Source of the DNA: Bacteroidetes bacterium UBA6183
GTDB taxonomy: Bacteria; Bacteroidota; Bacteroidia; UKL13-3
Direction of reading: 5' to 3'
DNA: 23,234 bases
NCBI GenBank assembly: GCA_002422865.1
Contig: DITN01000046.1
Span: 1 to 23,234, forward strand
Shown: piece by piece, positions 1-9,081 of the stretch
Numbering within the stretch: the first letter of the stretch is position 1
How the letters are laid out: the number at the start of each line of letters is the position of its first letter
The notes under the pieces: model-generated
What the model saw: only the letters and a program-made list of their open reading frames with translations
What the model was told of the DNA's origin: nothing
The model's database searches: none
Translations under genes and position numbers: made by a program

Positions 1-1
1 T

Positions 2-385
2 GATTATGCGCATCATCCAACAGAATTAGAAGCCATTATCGGTTCGGTAAAAAAAATGTATGCGGATAAAAAAGTATTAGCCTTGTTTCAACCGCATTTA
101 TACAGTCGTACCCGCGATTTTGTGGATGGTTTTGCATCAAGCCTTTCGTTAGCCGATGAAGTATTGTTGTTGGATATTTATCCTGCACGAGAACTTCCAA
201 TACCCGATGTAACATCAGCAATAATTTTTGATAAAATTACAACGAAAGAAAAAACATTGTGCACCAAAAGTGAGGTATTGGCATTAATCAAAACCAAAAA
301 CATAGAAGTAATATTAACCTTGGGTGCAGGAGATATTGATACTTTAATTGAACCCATAAAAAATTATTTAGACACAATTAGCTAG
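2..385 (+). CDS. murC: UDP-N-acetylmuramate--L-alanine ligase, C-terminal part
   Basis: MurC is the cytoplasmic ATP-dependent ligase that adds L-alanine to UDP-N-acetylmuramic acid, the first step in building the peptidoglycan stem peptide. Only the last 127 residues are present; the gene enters from the left edge in frame from base 2. The visible part opens with DYAHHPTE, the conserved Mur ligase motif near the start of the C-terminal domain, followed by FQPHLYSRTRDF, which is also typical of MurC. The rest (PARE, then LGAGDID) fits the Rossmann-like C-terminal domain that completes the active site. The full protein would be about 450 residues. An ATG at 56 is internal and not a start. ftsQ begins 8 bases after the stop, so this is the standard murC-ftsQ-ftsA-ftsZ order of the Bacteroidota dcw cluster. 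Confidence 0.95.
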   Translation, partial: DYAHHPTELEAIIGSVKKMYADKKVLALFQPHLYSRTRDFVDGFASSLSLADEVLLLDIYPARELPIPDVTSAIIFDKITTKEKTLCTKSEVLALIKTKNIEVILTLGAGDIDTLIEPIKNYLDTIS

Positions 386-393
386 TTACGTTA

Positions 394-1200
394 ATGGCAT
401 TTGATAAACATAAATTTTTAAGCAAAGCAAAAAAAGTTGGCTACATCACACTTTGGTTGGTGTTGGTTGCCGGACTTTTTGTGAGTCTTGCGTTTATCAA
501 TAAACAAGAAAAAGAAACAATTTGTACCGAAATTAACGTACACATAGAACCAACTGAAGCTGCCTATTTTGTGGACAGGGAAATGGTGTTAAAAACCATC
601 AGAAAAGATGGCAACGAAAAAAAGATAATTGGTATCCCCATAAACAGCATCGGTATTCCATGGTTAGAGCATAAACTTCGCAACAATCCGATGGTAAAAA
701 CGGCAGAAGTGTATACAGATATGAACGGTAGACTAAATATCAACATACTTCAACGCAGGCCCATACTACGTGTTATGAATGCTTTTGAGGAGAGTTTTTA
801 TTTGGATGAAAACGGACTAAAAATGCCGCTATCGCCTGATTATACTGCACACGTACCCATTGCAAGCGGTTATATTTTTGAACATGGTAATGGTAGAGAC
901 ACCGCCCAAACCGAGACTTTACGCCAATTGTTTAAGATAGCCACATATGTTGATAAAGATACTTTTTGGAACGCGCAGATAGAACAGATATTTGTTACAG
1001 CTGAAAGTGAGTTTACACTTATTCCGAATATAGGTGATCAAACCATCGATTTTGGCGATGCTACAGATACAGATGATAAGTTTAAACGATTGATGCTCTT
1101 TTATAAAGAGGCCATGAATCGGGTTGGCTGGGAAACTTACAGTAGCATTACAGTAAAGTTTAAGAATCAAATTGTTTGTAAAAAGAAAAATAACCCATAG
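394..1200 (+). CDS. ftsQ: Cell division protein FtsQ
   Basis: FtsQ is a bitopic inner-membrane divisome protein that links early cytoplasmic division proteins to the periplasmic septal machinery. The 268-residue product has a short basic cytoplasmic N-terminus (KHKFLSKAKK), one transmembrane helix at about residues 16-35, and a periplasmic part. The segment from about residue 45 (TEINVHIEP, then DREMVLKTI) looks like the POTRA-type domain, and residues 90-125 (WLEHKLRNNPMVKTAEV, then ILQRRPILRV) match the FtsQ pattern of a predicted strand followed by QRxP. Assignment rests on these features and on the position between murC and ftsA, since FtsQ sequences diverge widely. The stop lies 5 bases before the ftsA start, implying co-transcription and perhaps translational coupling. 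Confidence 0.92.
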   Translation: MAFDKHKFLSKAKKVGYITLWLVLVAGLFVSLAFINKQEKETICTEINVHIEPTEAAYFVDREMVLKTIRKDGNEKKIIGIPINSIGIPWLEHKLRNNPMVKTAEVYTDMNGRLNINILQRRPILRVMNAFEESFYLDENGLKMPLSPDYTAHVPIASGYIFEHGNGRDTAQTETLRQLFKIATYVDKDTFWNAQIEQIFVTAESEFTLIPNIGDQTIDFGDATDTDDKFKRLMLFYKEAMNRVGWETYSSITVKFKNQIVCKKKNNP

Positions 1201-1205
1201 CTGCC

Positions 1206-2516
1206 ATGGCGCAATTAAGTAAAGTAATAGTAGGATTAGATATTGGAACCACGAAAGTGTGTGCCATCATTGGAGCCAAAAACGAATTTGGTAAAGTGGA
1301 GATATTGGGCATGGGAAAGGCCGATTCTCTTGGTGTAATTAGAGGTGAGGTGCGCAATATCGATAAAACGGTAAAAGCCATTCGCGAAGCTATTGATAAA
1401 GCCAAAGCGAGCATGCAAGATAGCAATGTTCGTATCGAAATTAACTCGGTACACGTGGGTATTGCAGGCCAGCATATAAAAAGTAAACAACACCGCAACA
1501 GCATAAGTCGTAACAACCCCGAGGATGAAATTATTTTAGAAGAGGTTGTTAACTTTATAAAAGAAACTGAAAAACTAGCATTGCCTCCGGGTGATAAAAT
1601 TATTCATGTACTTCCACAAGAATATCAGGTAGATGATTTTACAGATGTGATAGACCCGGTGGGTATGGCAGGTGTTCGTTTATCGGCCAACTTCCACATC
1701 ATCACCGGTCATGTTGAAGCCATCAAAAACATCAACAAAAGTGTGCACCGTGCAGGTTTAGATGTGGCCGATTTAATATTGGAACCACTTTCGTCAGCAG
1801 AATCTGTACTTACTCCTGAAGAAATGGAAGCCGGTATTTGTTTGGTTGATATTGGAGGTGGAACAACAGATGTAGCCATTTTTAAAAATGGTATCATCAG
1901 GCATACTGCAGTTATTCCTTTTGGAGGTAATATTATTACCGAAGACGTGGTAGAAGGATGCCAAGTTTTACGCAACCAAGCTGAATTATTAAAAGTAAAA
2001 TTCGGATCAGCGGTAGCCGAAGAAAATAAAGAAAATGAAATTGTTTGCATTCCGGGTTTTCATGGTCGACCTCCAAAAGAGGTTTCTATCAAAAACTTGG
2101 CAATGGTAATTCAGGCGCGCGTTGAAGAAATATTTGAATCTGTGCTTTATCAAATAAAAAGTTCAGGATACGAACGTAAACTTAATGCAGGCATTGTAAT
2201 CACCGGTGGTGGTTCTCAGCTAAAAGACTTAAGTAAATTGGTTGAGTATGTTACCGGGTTGGATACACGCATTGGTTATCCAAACGAGCACATTGCAAAA
2301 TCAATTGTTGATGAAATAAAAAGCCCAATGTATGCTACTGCGGTAGGATTGGTACTTAAAGGATTAAACGAAGGATACGAAGTAAATATAGAGTCGGTTA
2401 CCGAAGAAACACCAAATGCAGCTTCAGCTAAACCACAAAAAACCGGAGGTTTTTTAAACAAATGGTTAGAAAAAGGAATGCAATGGTTGAACGATGACGA
2501 CATGAAAGATTTTTAA
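1206..2516 (+). CDS. ftsA: Cell division protein FtsA
   Basis: FtsA is an actin-like ATPase that tethers FtsZ filaments to the inner membrane and recruits later divisome proteins. The 436-residue protein has the actin-fold phosphate loops: LDIGTTKVCAIIG at residues 11-23, VDIGGGTTDVAIF at 214-226, and an adenosine-type motif GIVITGGGSQLKDL at 329-342. The region around 80-165 (HVGIAGQHI and following) is the 1C/SHS2 domain specific to FtsA. The C-terminus, GGFLNKWLEKGMQWL at 414-428, is an amphipathic helix that fits the membrane-targeting sequence of the family. The length is normal for the phylum. The ATG at 1206 is supported by the immediate start of the first beta strand and by the 5-base gap from ftsQ. 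ftsZ follows after 27 bases. Confidence 0.97.
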   Translation: MAQLSKVIVGLDIGTTKVCAIIGAKNEFGKVEILGMGKADSLGVIRGEVRNIDKTVKAIREAIDKAKASMQDSNVRIEINSVHVGIAGQHIKSKQHRNSISRNNPEDEIILEEVVNFIKETEKLALPPGDKIIHVLPQEYQVDDFTDVIDPVGMAGVRLSANFHIITGHVEAIKNINKSVHRAGLDVADLILEPLSSAESVLTPEEMEAGICLVDIGGGTTDVAIFKNGIIRHTAVIPFGGNIITEDVVEGCQVLRNQAELLKVKFGSAVAEENKENEIVCIPGFHGRPPKEVSIKNLAMVIQARVEEIFESVLYQIKSSGYERKLNAGIVITGGGSQLKDLSKLVEYVTGLDTRIGYPNEHIAKSIVDEIKSPMYATAVGLVLKGLNEGYEVNIESVTEETPNAASAKPQKTGGFLNKWLEKGMQWLNDDDMKDF

Positions 2517-2543
2517 TTTAAAACCCACTAAAAACAAACCGAT

Positions 2544-4313
2544 ATGAACGCTTTAAAATTTGATCTTCCTAAAGATAAATCAAGCATTATAAAAGTGCTT
2601 GGTGTAGGCGGAGGAGGCGGAAATGCCGTTAATCACATGTTTAACCAAGGCATTAAAGGGGTTGATTTTGTTATTTGTAATACCGATTTACAAGCGCTGG
2701 AAGCTAGCCCTATTCCTAATAAAATTCAACTTGGTGCCAGCCTAACGGCAGGACTTGGTGCAGGTGCTGATCCTGAAAAAGGACATAATAGCGCGATGGA
2801 AGCCATTGAAGACATTATTGAAGTATTGGGGGTAAATACCAAAATGCTTTTTGTTACCGCAGGTATGGGTGGTGGAACCGGTACAGGTGCTGCTCCGGTA
2901 ATTGCAAAAGCTGCACGCGAACTTGATATTTTAACGGTGGGTATTGTAACTACTCCGTTTAATTTTGAAGGTAAAAAACGTAAAAGTCATGCCGAAGAAG
3001 GTATCGAACAATTAAAACGTAGTGTTGATTGTTTGCTTATCATTAACAACGATAAGATAAAAGACATGTATGGTAATTTACCTATTCGTACAGCCTTTAG
3101 TCATGCCAACGATATTTTAACCATTGCCGCAAAAGGTATTGCTGAAATTATTACCTACCCGGGTTACATTAACGTGGATTTTGAAGACGTTAAAACGGTA
3201 ATGCGTAACAGTGGTGTTGCTTTAATGGGTAGTGCAAGTGCAGAAGGTGAAAATAGAGCAATGGATGCTGTTAGAGGTGCATTAGCTTCTCCGTTATTAA
3301 ACGATAACCAAATACATGGTGCCAAAAATATTTTATTAAACATATCATTTGGTTCGAATGAAGTTTTAATGGACGAGATTGATACCATATCAAACTTTGT
3401 GCAGGAACAAGCCGGGCAAAATGCAGATGTAATATTTGGAACTTCTATTGATGAAACTTTAGGTGATAAATTAGCGGTTACCATTATTTGTACCGGTTTT
3501 GAAAGCAGAGAGAATAAAATAACCTACGCACAAAATAATGTGGTTAAAGAACCAACAAAACATGTTTTGTACGAAACACCTGCAAAACCACAAATGATTG
3601 TTGCCAATCCTTTAGCAGATGTAGTTAAGCCGATTGCTCCTGTTGTAGAGCCTCAAGCGGAAATCACACCTGAACCACTGGTTGAAGTTATTCCTGAACC
3701 GATAGCAGTTGTTAATCCGATTATAGAAACACCGGTCGTTGAAGACGATATTGTGCGTTTTGAACTTGAGGAAATAGAAGCCGTGGTAGAGCCGGTTATT
3801 GAACAGCAAATTGTAGAAGAGATTGAAATGCCGGTTGCTGAAGTTGAAATACCACAAATTGAAATGACTCAGGAACCCTTCATAAAAACCATCGAACCGG
3901 TGTTAAATGAAATAGAATTACCAGAGTTAAACGATGAGCTGATGGAAACTCCTCCTGCTGAGTATAACAACAATTTTGTAAATGAGGTAGAGGAGTCAGC
4001 TGCTTTAAATATGGAAGAAGATTTTGATTTTGAGATGAAAGAAGAAACTTCTGCTAACACCACAGATCAAGAAGAGCGCATTAAACAAAGTATCGCCCGG
4101 TTGAAAAAAATAAAAGAATTAAACCTACAGATTAACACACCGGTTGGTTTAAGAGATTTAGAGAAAGAGCCTGCTTATGTGCGTAGACAAAAGAAGTTAA
4201 ACGAAGTACCACACTCATCAGAAAATGCAGTTTCGCGTTTAAGTTTGTTTGATGACGGAACCAATAACGGTATACGTACAAACAATAGCTTTTTACATGA
4301 TAATGTAGACTAA
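2544..4313 (+). CDS. ftsZ: Cell division protein FtsZ with long acidic linker
   Basis: FtsZ is the tubulin-like GTPase that forms the cytokinetic ring. The core occupies about residues 12-325: GVGGGGGNAV (20-29), NTDLQAL (46-52), the tubulin signature GGGTGTGAAPV (109-119), and the catalytic T7 loop around NVDFEDVKTVM (210-220). From about 330 to 505 there is a low-complexity linker rich in Pro, Val, Ile and Glu with many EP and PVVE pieces. Residues 507-589 form a predicted helix followed by EPAYVRRQKKL (542-552) and a tail ending NNSFLHDNVD, which resembles the C-termini of other Bacteroidota FtsZ proteins as I know them and is the likely partner-binding region. At 589 residues it is far longer than the roughly 380-400 of E. 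coli or B. subtilis FtsZ, because of the linker and tail. It is the last gene of the cluster, and a strong terminator follows. Confidence 0.98.
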   Translation: MNALKFDLPKDKSSIIKVLGVGGGGGNAVNHMFNQGIKGVDFVICNTDLQALEASPIPNKIQLGASLTAGLGAGADPEKGHNSAMEAIEDIIEVLGVNTKMLFVTAGMGGGTGTGAAPVIAKAARELDILTVGIVTTPFNFEGKKRKSHAEEGIEQLKRSVDCLLIINNDKIKDMYGNLPIRTAFSHANDILTIAAKGIAEIITYPGYINVDFEDVKTVMRNSGVALMGSASAEGENRAMDAVRGALASPLLNDNQIHGAKNILLNISFGSNEVLMDEIDTISNFVQEQAGQNADVIFGTSIDETLGDKLAVTIICTGFESRENKITYAQNNVVKEPTKHVLYETPAKPQMIVANPLADVVKPIAPVVEPQAEITPEPLVEVIPEPIAVVNPIIETPVVEDDIVRFELEEIEAVVEPVIEQQIVEEIEMPVAEVEIPQIEMTQEPFIKTIEPVLNEIELPELNDELMETPPAEYNNNFVNEVEESAALNMEEDFDFEMKEETSANTTDQEERIKQSIARLKKIKELNLQINTPVGLRDLEKEPAYVRRQKKLNEVPHSSENAVSRLSLFDDGTNNGIRTNNSFLHDNVD

Positions 4314-4333
4314 CCATTTTTAAAACTCATTCT

Positions 4334-4358
4334 AAAAGGCCCTTACAGGGCCTTTTTT
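4334..4358 (+). terminator. Intrinsic terminator after ftsZ
   Basis: A perfect 10-bp stem, AAAAGGCCCT (4334-4343) with AGGGCCTTTT (4347-4356), closes a 3-base loop and runs into a T tract up to 4358. It begins 20 bases after the ftsZ stop and should end the murC-ftsZ transcript, separating it from the surface-protein genes. Confidence 0.9.
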
Positions 4359-4459
4359 ATTATCAACCGCTGATGTAAAATACCAGGTTATTTAACACCA
4401 AAATACGAACCTTGCTATACATAATTATCCGATTATATCCGGTTCTTTTTAATCCATTA

Positions 4460-4490
4460 TTGTTCGCTAATAAATCTATTTATAATTTAG
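4460..4490 (+). promoter_or_regulatory. Possible promoter for the first T9SS surface protein
   Basis: Bacteroidota housekeeping promoters typically have TTG near -33 and TAnnTTTG near -7. Here TTG at 4460-4462 is followed 20 bases later by TAATTTAG (4483-4490), one mismatch from the -7 consensus. The site lies between the ftsZ terminator and the start at 4565 and would give a leader of about 65-70 bases. A second near-match, TTAATTTG at 4538-4545, is closer to the gene. Confidence 0.3.
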
Positions 4491-4564
4491 TGATGTAACC
4501 ATTACATTAATCTAACTCCTAATATGCGGAGCCAAGGTTAATTTGTAGTTAATCTACTAAAACC

Positions 4565-7500
4565 ATGAATAGAAATAGCCAATCTATCACGCATCCAAAA
4601 TTCTTACTCATATTAACATTCATACTCAATGGTATGTTAAGTTATTCGCAAACCGCATTTAACATGAGTAACAGCGACTACTCCTGTAACTTTTCTGATG
4701 TAGCTGCTTGGAGCAATAACTTTAGCAGTGGAAACGGAACAGCGAATTGGTTATCAGTTGGAATTAATGCAACAGGTACAATTCCTGACGGAACAAAAAC
4801 AACAGTTTCATCATCAACTTTTAGCAGCGGAACATCAGGGGGCATTCAAAAAGGGAATGGAAGTATTCAGCTTCTCTCAACCGGTTCCACCGCATTTGGA
4901 AATGCAGTTGCAGTTGATTTATACTTTAACTTCACCAATAGAATTGCAGGAACTTTATCCTTTGATTATGAATGTATTTTTAACGCCACAGGAGATAGGG
5001 GTTCATCACTAAAAGTATACACCAGTATTGATGGTTTAACCTGGAGCGAACTTGGCATCAACACCATTTCTGTTGTGAATAATGTATCATCATCAGGATC
5101 TGTTTTAGCCTTTATTTTGCCGTCATCATTTAATAATAGCTCAAACGCTCGCATAAGATTTTATCAGTTTTCTAATGATGTTGGAACAACGGGATCAAGA
5201 GCGAAAATAAGCATCGATAATATAAGTGTTACGTCTACTTCACCTGCTGCCCAGCAAGAAATCAATATCAAACAAAACCAAACAATAATTACCAATAATA
5301 CTTTCTATTCTTTTCAAAATCAAAACATAGGTACTTCGTCAAACCCTATTGAGTTTACCATTGAGAATTTAGGATTAGCACATCTAACTTTATCAACAGG
5401 TACCAAAATAAACATAAGCGGAGCAGATGCCACATCATTTGCTGCAAATGAATCTGCAACACTGGATACCATTTTGGCTATGGGCTATACCACATTTACT
5501 GTTATTTTTAATCCATTAACAGCCGGAAACAAAAGTGCAGTTTTATCAATTTCAAATAATGATGGAGATGAACAGCCATTTATTATCAACATATCGGGTA
5601 TTGCATTACAAGCCACATTAAGCACCGATTATTTTAGAAGTAAACAAAGTGGCAATTGGAATTCAATCAATACATGGGAAAGTTCATCAGATAACGCCAA
5701 TTGGATAAATGCTACTTTAACACCCGATTATAACGCAAATACCATTGCCATAAAAAACAATCACGTAGTTACCATTACATCAACAACAAGCTACGACCAG
5801 TTGACAGTTGAAGCAGGGGCACACGTAACTATAGCTGCAGGTGTAGCACACACACTAAACAATGGAACGGGAGCAGATTTAACCATTAATGGAACTTGGG
5901 AAAACACGGGGAGTACTTGGACCACAACAGGGGCCAGTTGGTTAATAAATGATGGAGGAACATACATTCACAACACAACAAGTGCCATCGCAACGCCTTT
6001 GAACGCGGCCACTTTATCGGCAGCCAGCAATTTTATTTATAGGGGAAGTTCCACATTAAACCCAACCATATCCACATCTGGCAGAACATATGGTAATCTA
6101 TCTTTCGAGAGTTCATCAGGAACTTGGAATGTATCTACGTCAGGTACAAACCCTCTTACCATTAAAGGTAACTTTACCATAGGAAATAATGTTATATACG
6201 CAACCACACAAACAGGACTCATTACCATTGAAGGTAACTTAACCAACAACGGATCAATGATAAATGGTAGTAACAACCAATCTTACTTGTTTAATGGTAA
6301 CAATAAAACAATTGGAGGAAATTCGTCTGTAACTTTCAATCAACTTACCATTAACACTGCTTCATCCATCACAATAATTACCCCAACTATAGTAACAAGT
6401 GGACTCAATTTAAACAATGGAACGTTATCATTAGACTCCTCGTCTTTGACTTTAAACCAATCGCCTAATCAAACAACCGGAAACATAGATCCAAGTAATG
6501 GCACCATTATTTTTACAAATTCCACTCCTATCATATTTTCATCATTATACATTTCAGGTGGTATTAAAAACCTTACGAACAATAGCAGCAGCAGTATAAC
6601 ACTATCTGATTCGACTGCAATTACAGGAGTGTTGACACTTACAAACGGTACATTTAATGCCAATAATCATTTAACACTAACCTCAAGTGCTTCGATAGTC
6701 TACCAAGGTGGTACGATTACCAATTATAGTATATCCGAAACTTTAAATAACTTAACCTTAGCGAACGGAACAATAAGTTTAAGTGAAAACCTAACGCTAT
6801 TGGGTAGTTTAAATCTTGTTGATGCAATTATTGATTTTGGAAACAAAAGTATAACCATTAACGGTAATGTTACACGCAAAACAGGTACAATAAGAAGCAG
6901 CGGAGGTACATTAACACTTTTAGGAACAGAGCATGATACTTTGTATTTCGACCAAACCAACTCAGGCATTACAAACCAACTGAAAGATCTTAACATAAAC
7001 AAGGCAAATGCAGCCATACACTTGGGTAATAGTGTTATAATTACCGATAACGGAACGGTAAATATTACTGCGGGAACTTTGGCAAGTAATGGCCATCTTA
7101 AACTAATCTCTACTGCAAATGGAACAGGAAGGATTGCAGAATTGACTACGGGAGCGAATATTACAGGCAATGTAGAAATACAGCGTTATATGGTAGGTGG
7201 TGCAGCAAGTCAACGTGGTTGGAGATACATGAGCTCACCGGTAACCAATACAACCTATGCGCAATTGATAGATGACATTTTTATCACAGGACCCGGAGGA
7301 GCGACTAATGGGTTTGATGCAGCCGGAAGTAGTTCATCACTTATGACTTATGAAGAAAGTACTAGCCGGGGTTGGAAAAATATAAGCTCTCCATCAAACA
7401 ACTGGCCTTCGGGTAAGGGTGCAATTGTATTTTTCAGGGGCGATAGAACACAAACATCATCAATAACCAACACCTCTGTTTCGCCTAACAGTTTTGCACT

Positions 7501-8794
7501 TGATTACATTGGCAACATAAACTCAGGTAACGTAATCGTAAATCTTGATTATAACAACACAATTGGTTTAGCCGTAGATCAAGGTTGGAATTTAACAGGA
7601 AACCCTTACCCAAGCCAAATTGATTGGGATTTGGTAACTAAAACAAGTGGTGTTAATAGTCATTACTATTTGGTAAATCCAAACACGAAAAACTATTTAA
7701 GTGCAAACACAGGCGTTATAGCAATCGGACAAGGTTTTTTCGTGCAAGTTAATGCTCCAGGTCAATCTATAACTTTTGAAGAAAACGATAAAACTTCAAC
7801 CAATGGAACCGCTTATTTCAAAAGTGGATCAGAACCTCTAATCATAAAAATGAATTTAGATAGTGTGCAGCATGATTTAGTTAAAATATTTTTTGTAAAC
7901 AACGCGGACAGAAACTACCTATTTAGTGAGGATGCCATTAAACTAACAAATTCAGTGTATAATATAAGTGTAGTTACACCAAATAATATTGACGTACAAA
8001 ACAATTATGTGCCTACATTGAGCTCTTCTGGATCTGACACCTTTGAACTAAAAGTCACATCAACAACAAATACTACTTACCGTTTAAGCTTTGAAAACTT
8101 CTCGCAAATACATCCTACTAAAGCTGTTTTATTAGTTGACAAACAAAATAATAGTATCACCAATTTAAGAATATCGCCAAACTATCAATTTGCTATTAAT
8201 AACAACCAAAGCAATAGTTTTGGAAACCGATTTTTATTAGTGATTACTAACCAAAATAATCCTTTGCCACTTAAATTAGCAGAGTTTATTGGTATTCGTA
8301 ATAGCACCGAAAATATACTTAAATGGACAACTTCATCCGAAAAAAATATTTTAGGATTTGAAGTGCAAAAATCACCGAATGGAATTGATTTTGAAACCAT
8401 AGGATTAGTGGAAGCAAAAAATCAAAATACGACAACTCAATATAGTTTTAAAGACAAACAGATTAGTAGTTACAAAAACTACTACAGGTTAAAAATTAAC
8501 AACAATAATAAATCAGATTATTCGAATATTGTTGTCCTTAACACAGAAGATTTTGCAAAAAAAAATGTAATCCAAGTGCACCCTAACCCTGCACAAAACA
8601 AACTGAACATCATTACTTATGAAGAGAGCACCATTGGTACGATTTGTATTTTCAATTTACATGGAAAAGTTATTCAATGTTTAAATGGCATAAACCAAAT
8701 TGATATAAATGACCTTGTTATTGGGCACTACATTCTGCAAGTTGAAATTAACGGAATAATTACCCGAGCAAAGTTCAGTAAACAGGCAGATTAA
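4565..8794 (+). CDS. Large T9SS-secreted surface protein with choice-of-anchor and beta-repeat domains
   Basis: The 1409-residue product is predicted to be exported by Sec and then the type IX system to the cell surface. A signal peptide covers residues 1-29 (cleavage after SYSQ). An N-terminal domain with many Ser, Thr and Asn residues follows to about 225. Residues about 228-345 resemble a choice-of-anchor D or Hydin-like Ig domain (EINIKQNQ ... TVIFNPLTAG ... ISGIAL). At about 352 a QSGNWNSINTWESS segment starts a G8-like beta domain, and to about 855 short strand-turn repeats (NLTNNGS, GNVTRKTG) suggest a beta-helix. Residues 855-1230 form a module shared with the next gene (QRYM at 873, then GDRTQTSSITN). 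An FnIII-like segment starts at 1233 (PLPLKLAEF), and the T9SS type A sorting domain occupies 1335-1407 (HPNPAQ). Ligand and role are unknown; no catalytic motif was seen. Confidence 0.9.
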   Translation: MNRNSQSITHPKFLLILTFILNGMLSYSQTAFNMSNSDYSCNFSDVAAWSNNFSSGNGTANWLSVGINATGTIPDGTKTTVSSSTFSSGTSGGIQKGNGSIQLLSTGSTAFGNAVAVDLYFNFTNRIAGTLSFDYECIFNATGDRGSSLKVYTSIDGLTWSELGINTISVVNNVSSSGSVLAFILPSSFNNSSNARIRFYQFSNDVGTTGSRAKISIDNISVTSTSPAAQQEINIKQNQTIITNNTFYSFQNQNIGTSSNPIEFTIENLGLAHLTLSTGTKINISGADATSFAANESATLDTILAMGYTTFTVIFNPLTAGNKSAVLSISNNDGDEQPFIINISGIALQATLSTDYFRSKQSGNWNSINTWESSSDNANWINATLTPDYNANTIAIKNNHVVTITSTTSYDQLTVEAGAHVTIAAGVAHTLNNGTGADLTINGTWENTGSTWTTTGASWLINDGGTYIHNTTSAIATPLNAATLSAASNFIYRGSSTLNPTISTSGRTYGNLSFESSSGTWNVSTSGTNPLTIKGNFTIGNNVIYATTQTGLITIEGNLTNNGSMINGSNNQSYLFNGNNKTIGGNSSVTFNQLTINTASSITIITPTIVTSGLNLNNGTLSLDSSSLTLNQSPNQTTGNIDPSNGTIIFTNSTPIIFSSLYISGGIKNLTNNSSSSITLSDSTAITGVLTLTNGTFNANNHLTLTSSASIVYQGGTITNYSISETLNNLTLANGTISLSENLTLLGSLNLVDAIIDFGNKSITINGNVTRKTGTIRSSGGTLTLLGTEHDTLYFDQTNSGITNQLKDLNINKANAAIHLGNSVIITDNGTVNITAGTLASNGHLKLISTANGTGRIAELTTGANITGNVEIQRYMVGGAASQRGWRYMSSPVTNTTYAQLIDDIFITGPGGATNGFDAAGSSSSLMTYEESTSRGWKNISSPSNNWPSGKGAIVFFRGDRTQTSSITNTSVSPNSFALDYIGNINSGNVIVNLDYNNTIGLAVDQGWNLTGNPYPSQIDWDLVTKTSGVNSHYYLVNPNTKNYLSANTGVIAIGQGFFVQVNAPGQSITFEENDKTSTNGTAYFKSGSEPLIIKMNLDSVQHDLVKIFFVNNADRNYLFSEDAIKLTNSVYNISVVTPNNIDVQNNYVPTLSSSGSDTFELKVTSTTNTTYRLSFENFSQIHPTKAVLLVDKQNNSITNLRISPNYQFAINNNQSNSFGNRFLLVITNQNNPLPLKLAEFIGIRNSTENILKWTTSSEKNILGFEVQKSPNGIDFETIGLVEAKNQNTTTQYSFKDKQISSYKNYYRLKINNNNKSDYSNIVVLNTEDFAKKNVIQVHPNPAQNKLNIITYEESTIGTICIFNLHGKVIQCLNGINQIDINDLVIGHYILQVEINGIITRAKFSKQAD

Positions 8795-8800
8795 GAAGGT

Positions 8801-8827
8801 CATTAAAATTGTATTTATTTTTTAATG
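8801..8827 (+). other. Weak AT-only inverted repeat downstream of the first surface gene
   Basis: CATTAAAA (8801-8808) pairs with TTTTAATG (8820-8827) around an 11-base loop, 6 bases after the stop at 8794. The stem is almost all A-T and no T run follows, so it is at best a weak terminator. I see no gene in the rest of the intergenic stretch up to 9030. Confidence 0.25.
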
Positions 8828-9030
8828 ATTAACCTAGAAGGCGTAAATCAAATATATGTCAATGACAAACTATAATATCATTTAAAACACAAATAATGTT
8901 ACTTATAGTTCAAAATACACCATCTAACCTACTTGCCTGATAGCTTTTTCAATATATTAACATCCGTTTGTTTCTTAAAGCACCACATTTATTATAATAT
9001 ATAGCAACAGGTATTATTATGGCAGAAAAG

Positions 9031-9062
9031 TTACACATAGATTAAGTATTTTAATACATTTG
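9031..9062 (+). promoter_or_regulatory. Bacteroidota-type promoter for the second T9SS surface protein
   Basis: TACATTTG at 9055-9062 matches the TAnnTTTG -7 consensus exactly. TTA at 9031-9033, 21 bases upstream, is a one-mismatch -33 element. The start codon follows 19 bases after the -7 box, giving a short leader. This suggests the second surface gene has its own promoter rather than depending on read-through from the first. Confidence 0.5.
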
Positions 9063-9081
9063 CTTACATAATTACTAAGCT

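Noticed and set aside
6160..7090. Repeated short DNA motifs such as GGTAACTTTACC-like runs that might be a repeat array
   Set aside because: They encode the short strand-turn repeats of the surface protein, vary in spacing and sequence, and show no spacer structure of a CRISPR array.
6037..7170. Several antisense open frames of 60-150 codons inside the surface-protein genes
   Set aside because: They come from the biased Thr/Asn/Ser codons of the sense gene, lack motifs and start signals, and overlap a clearly coding strand.
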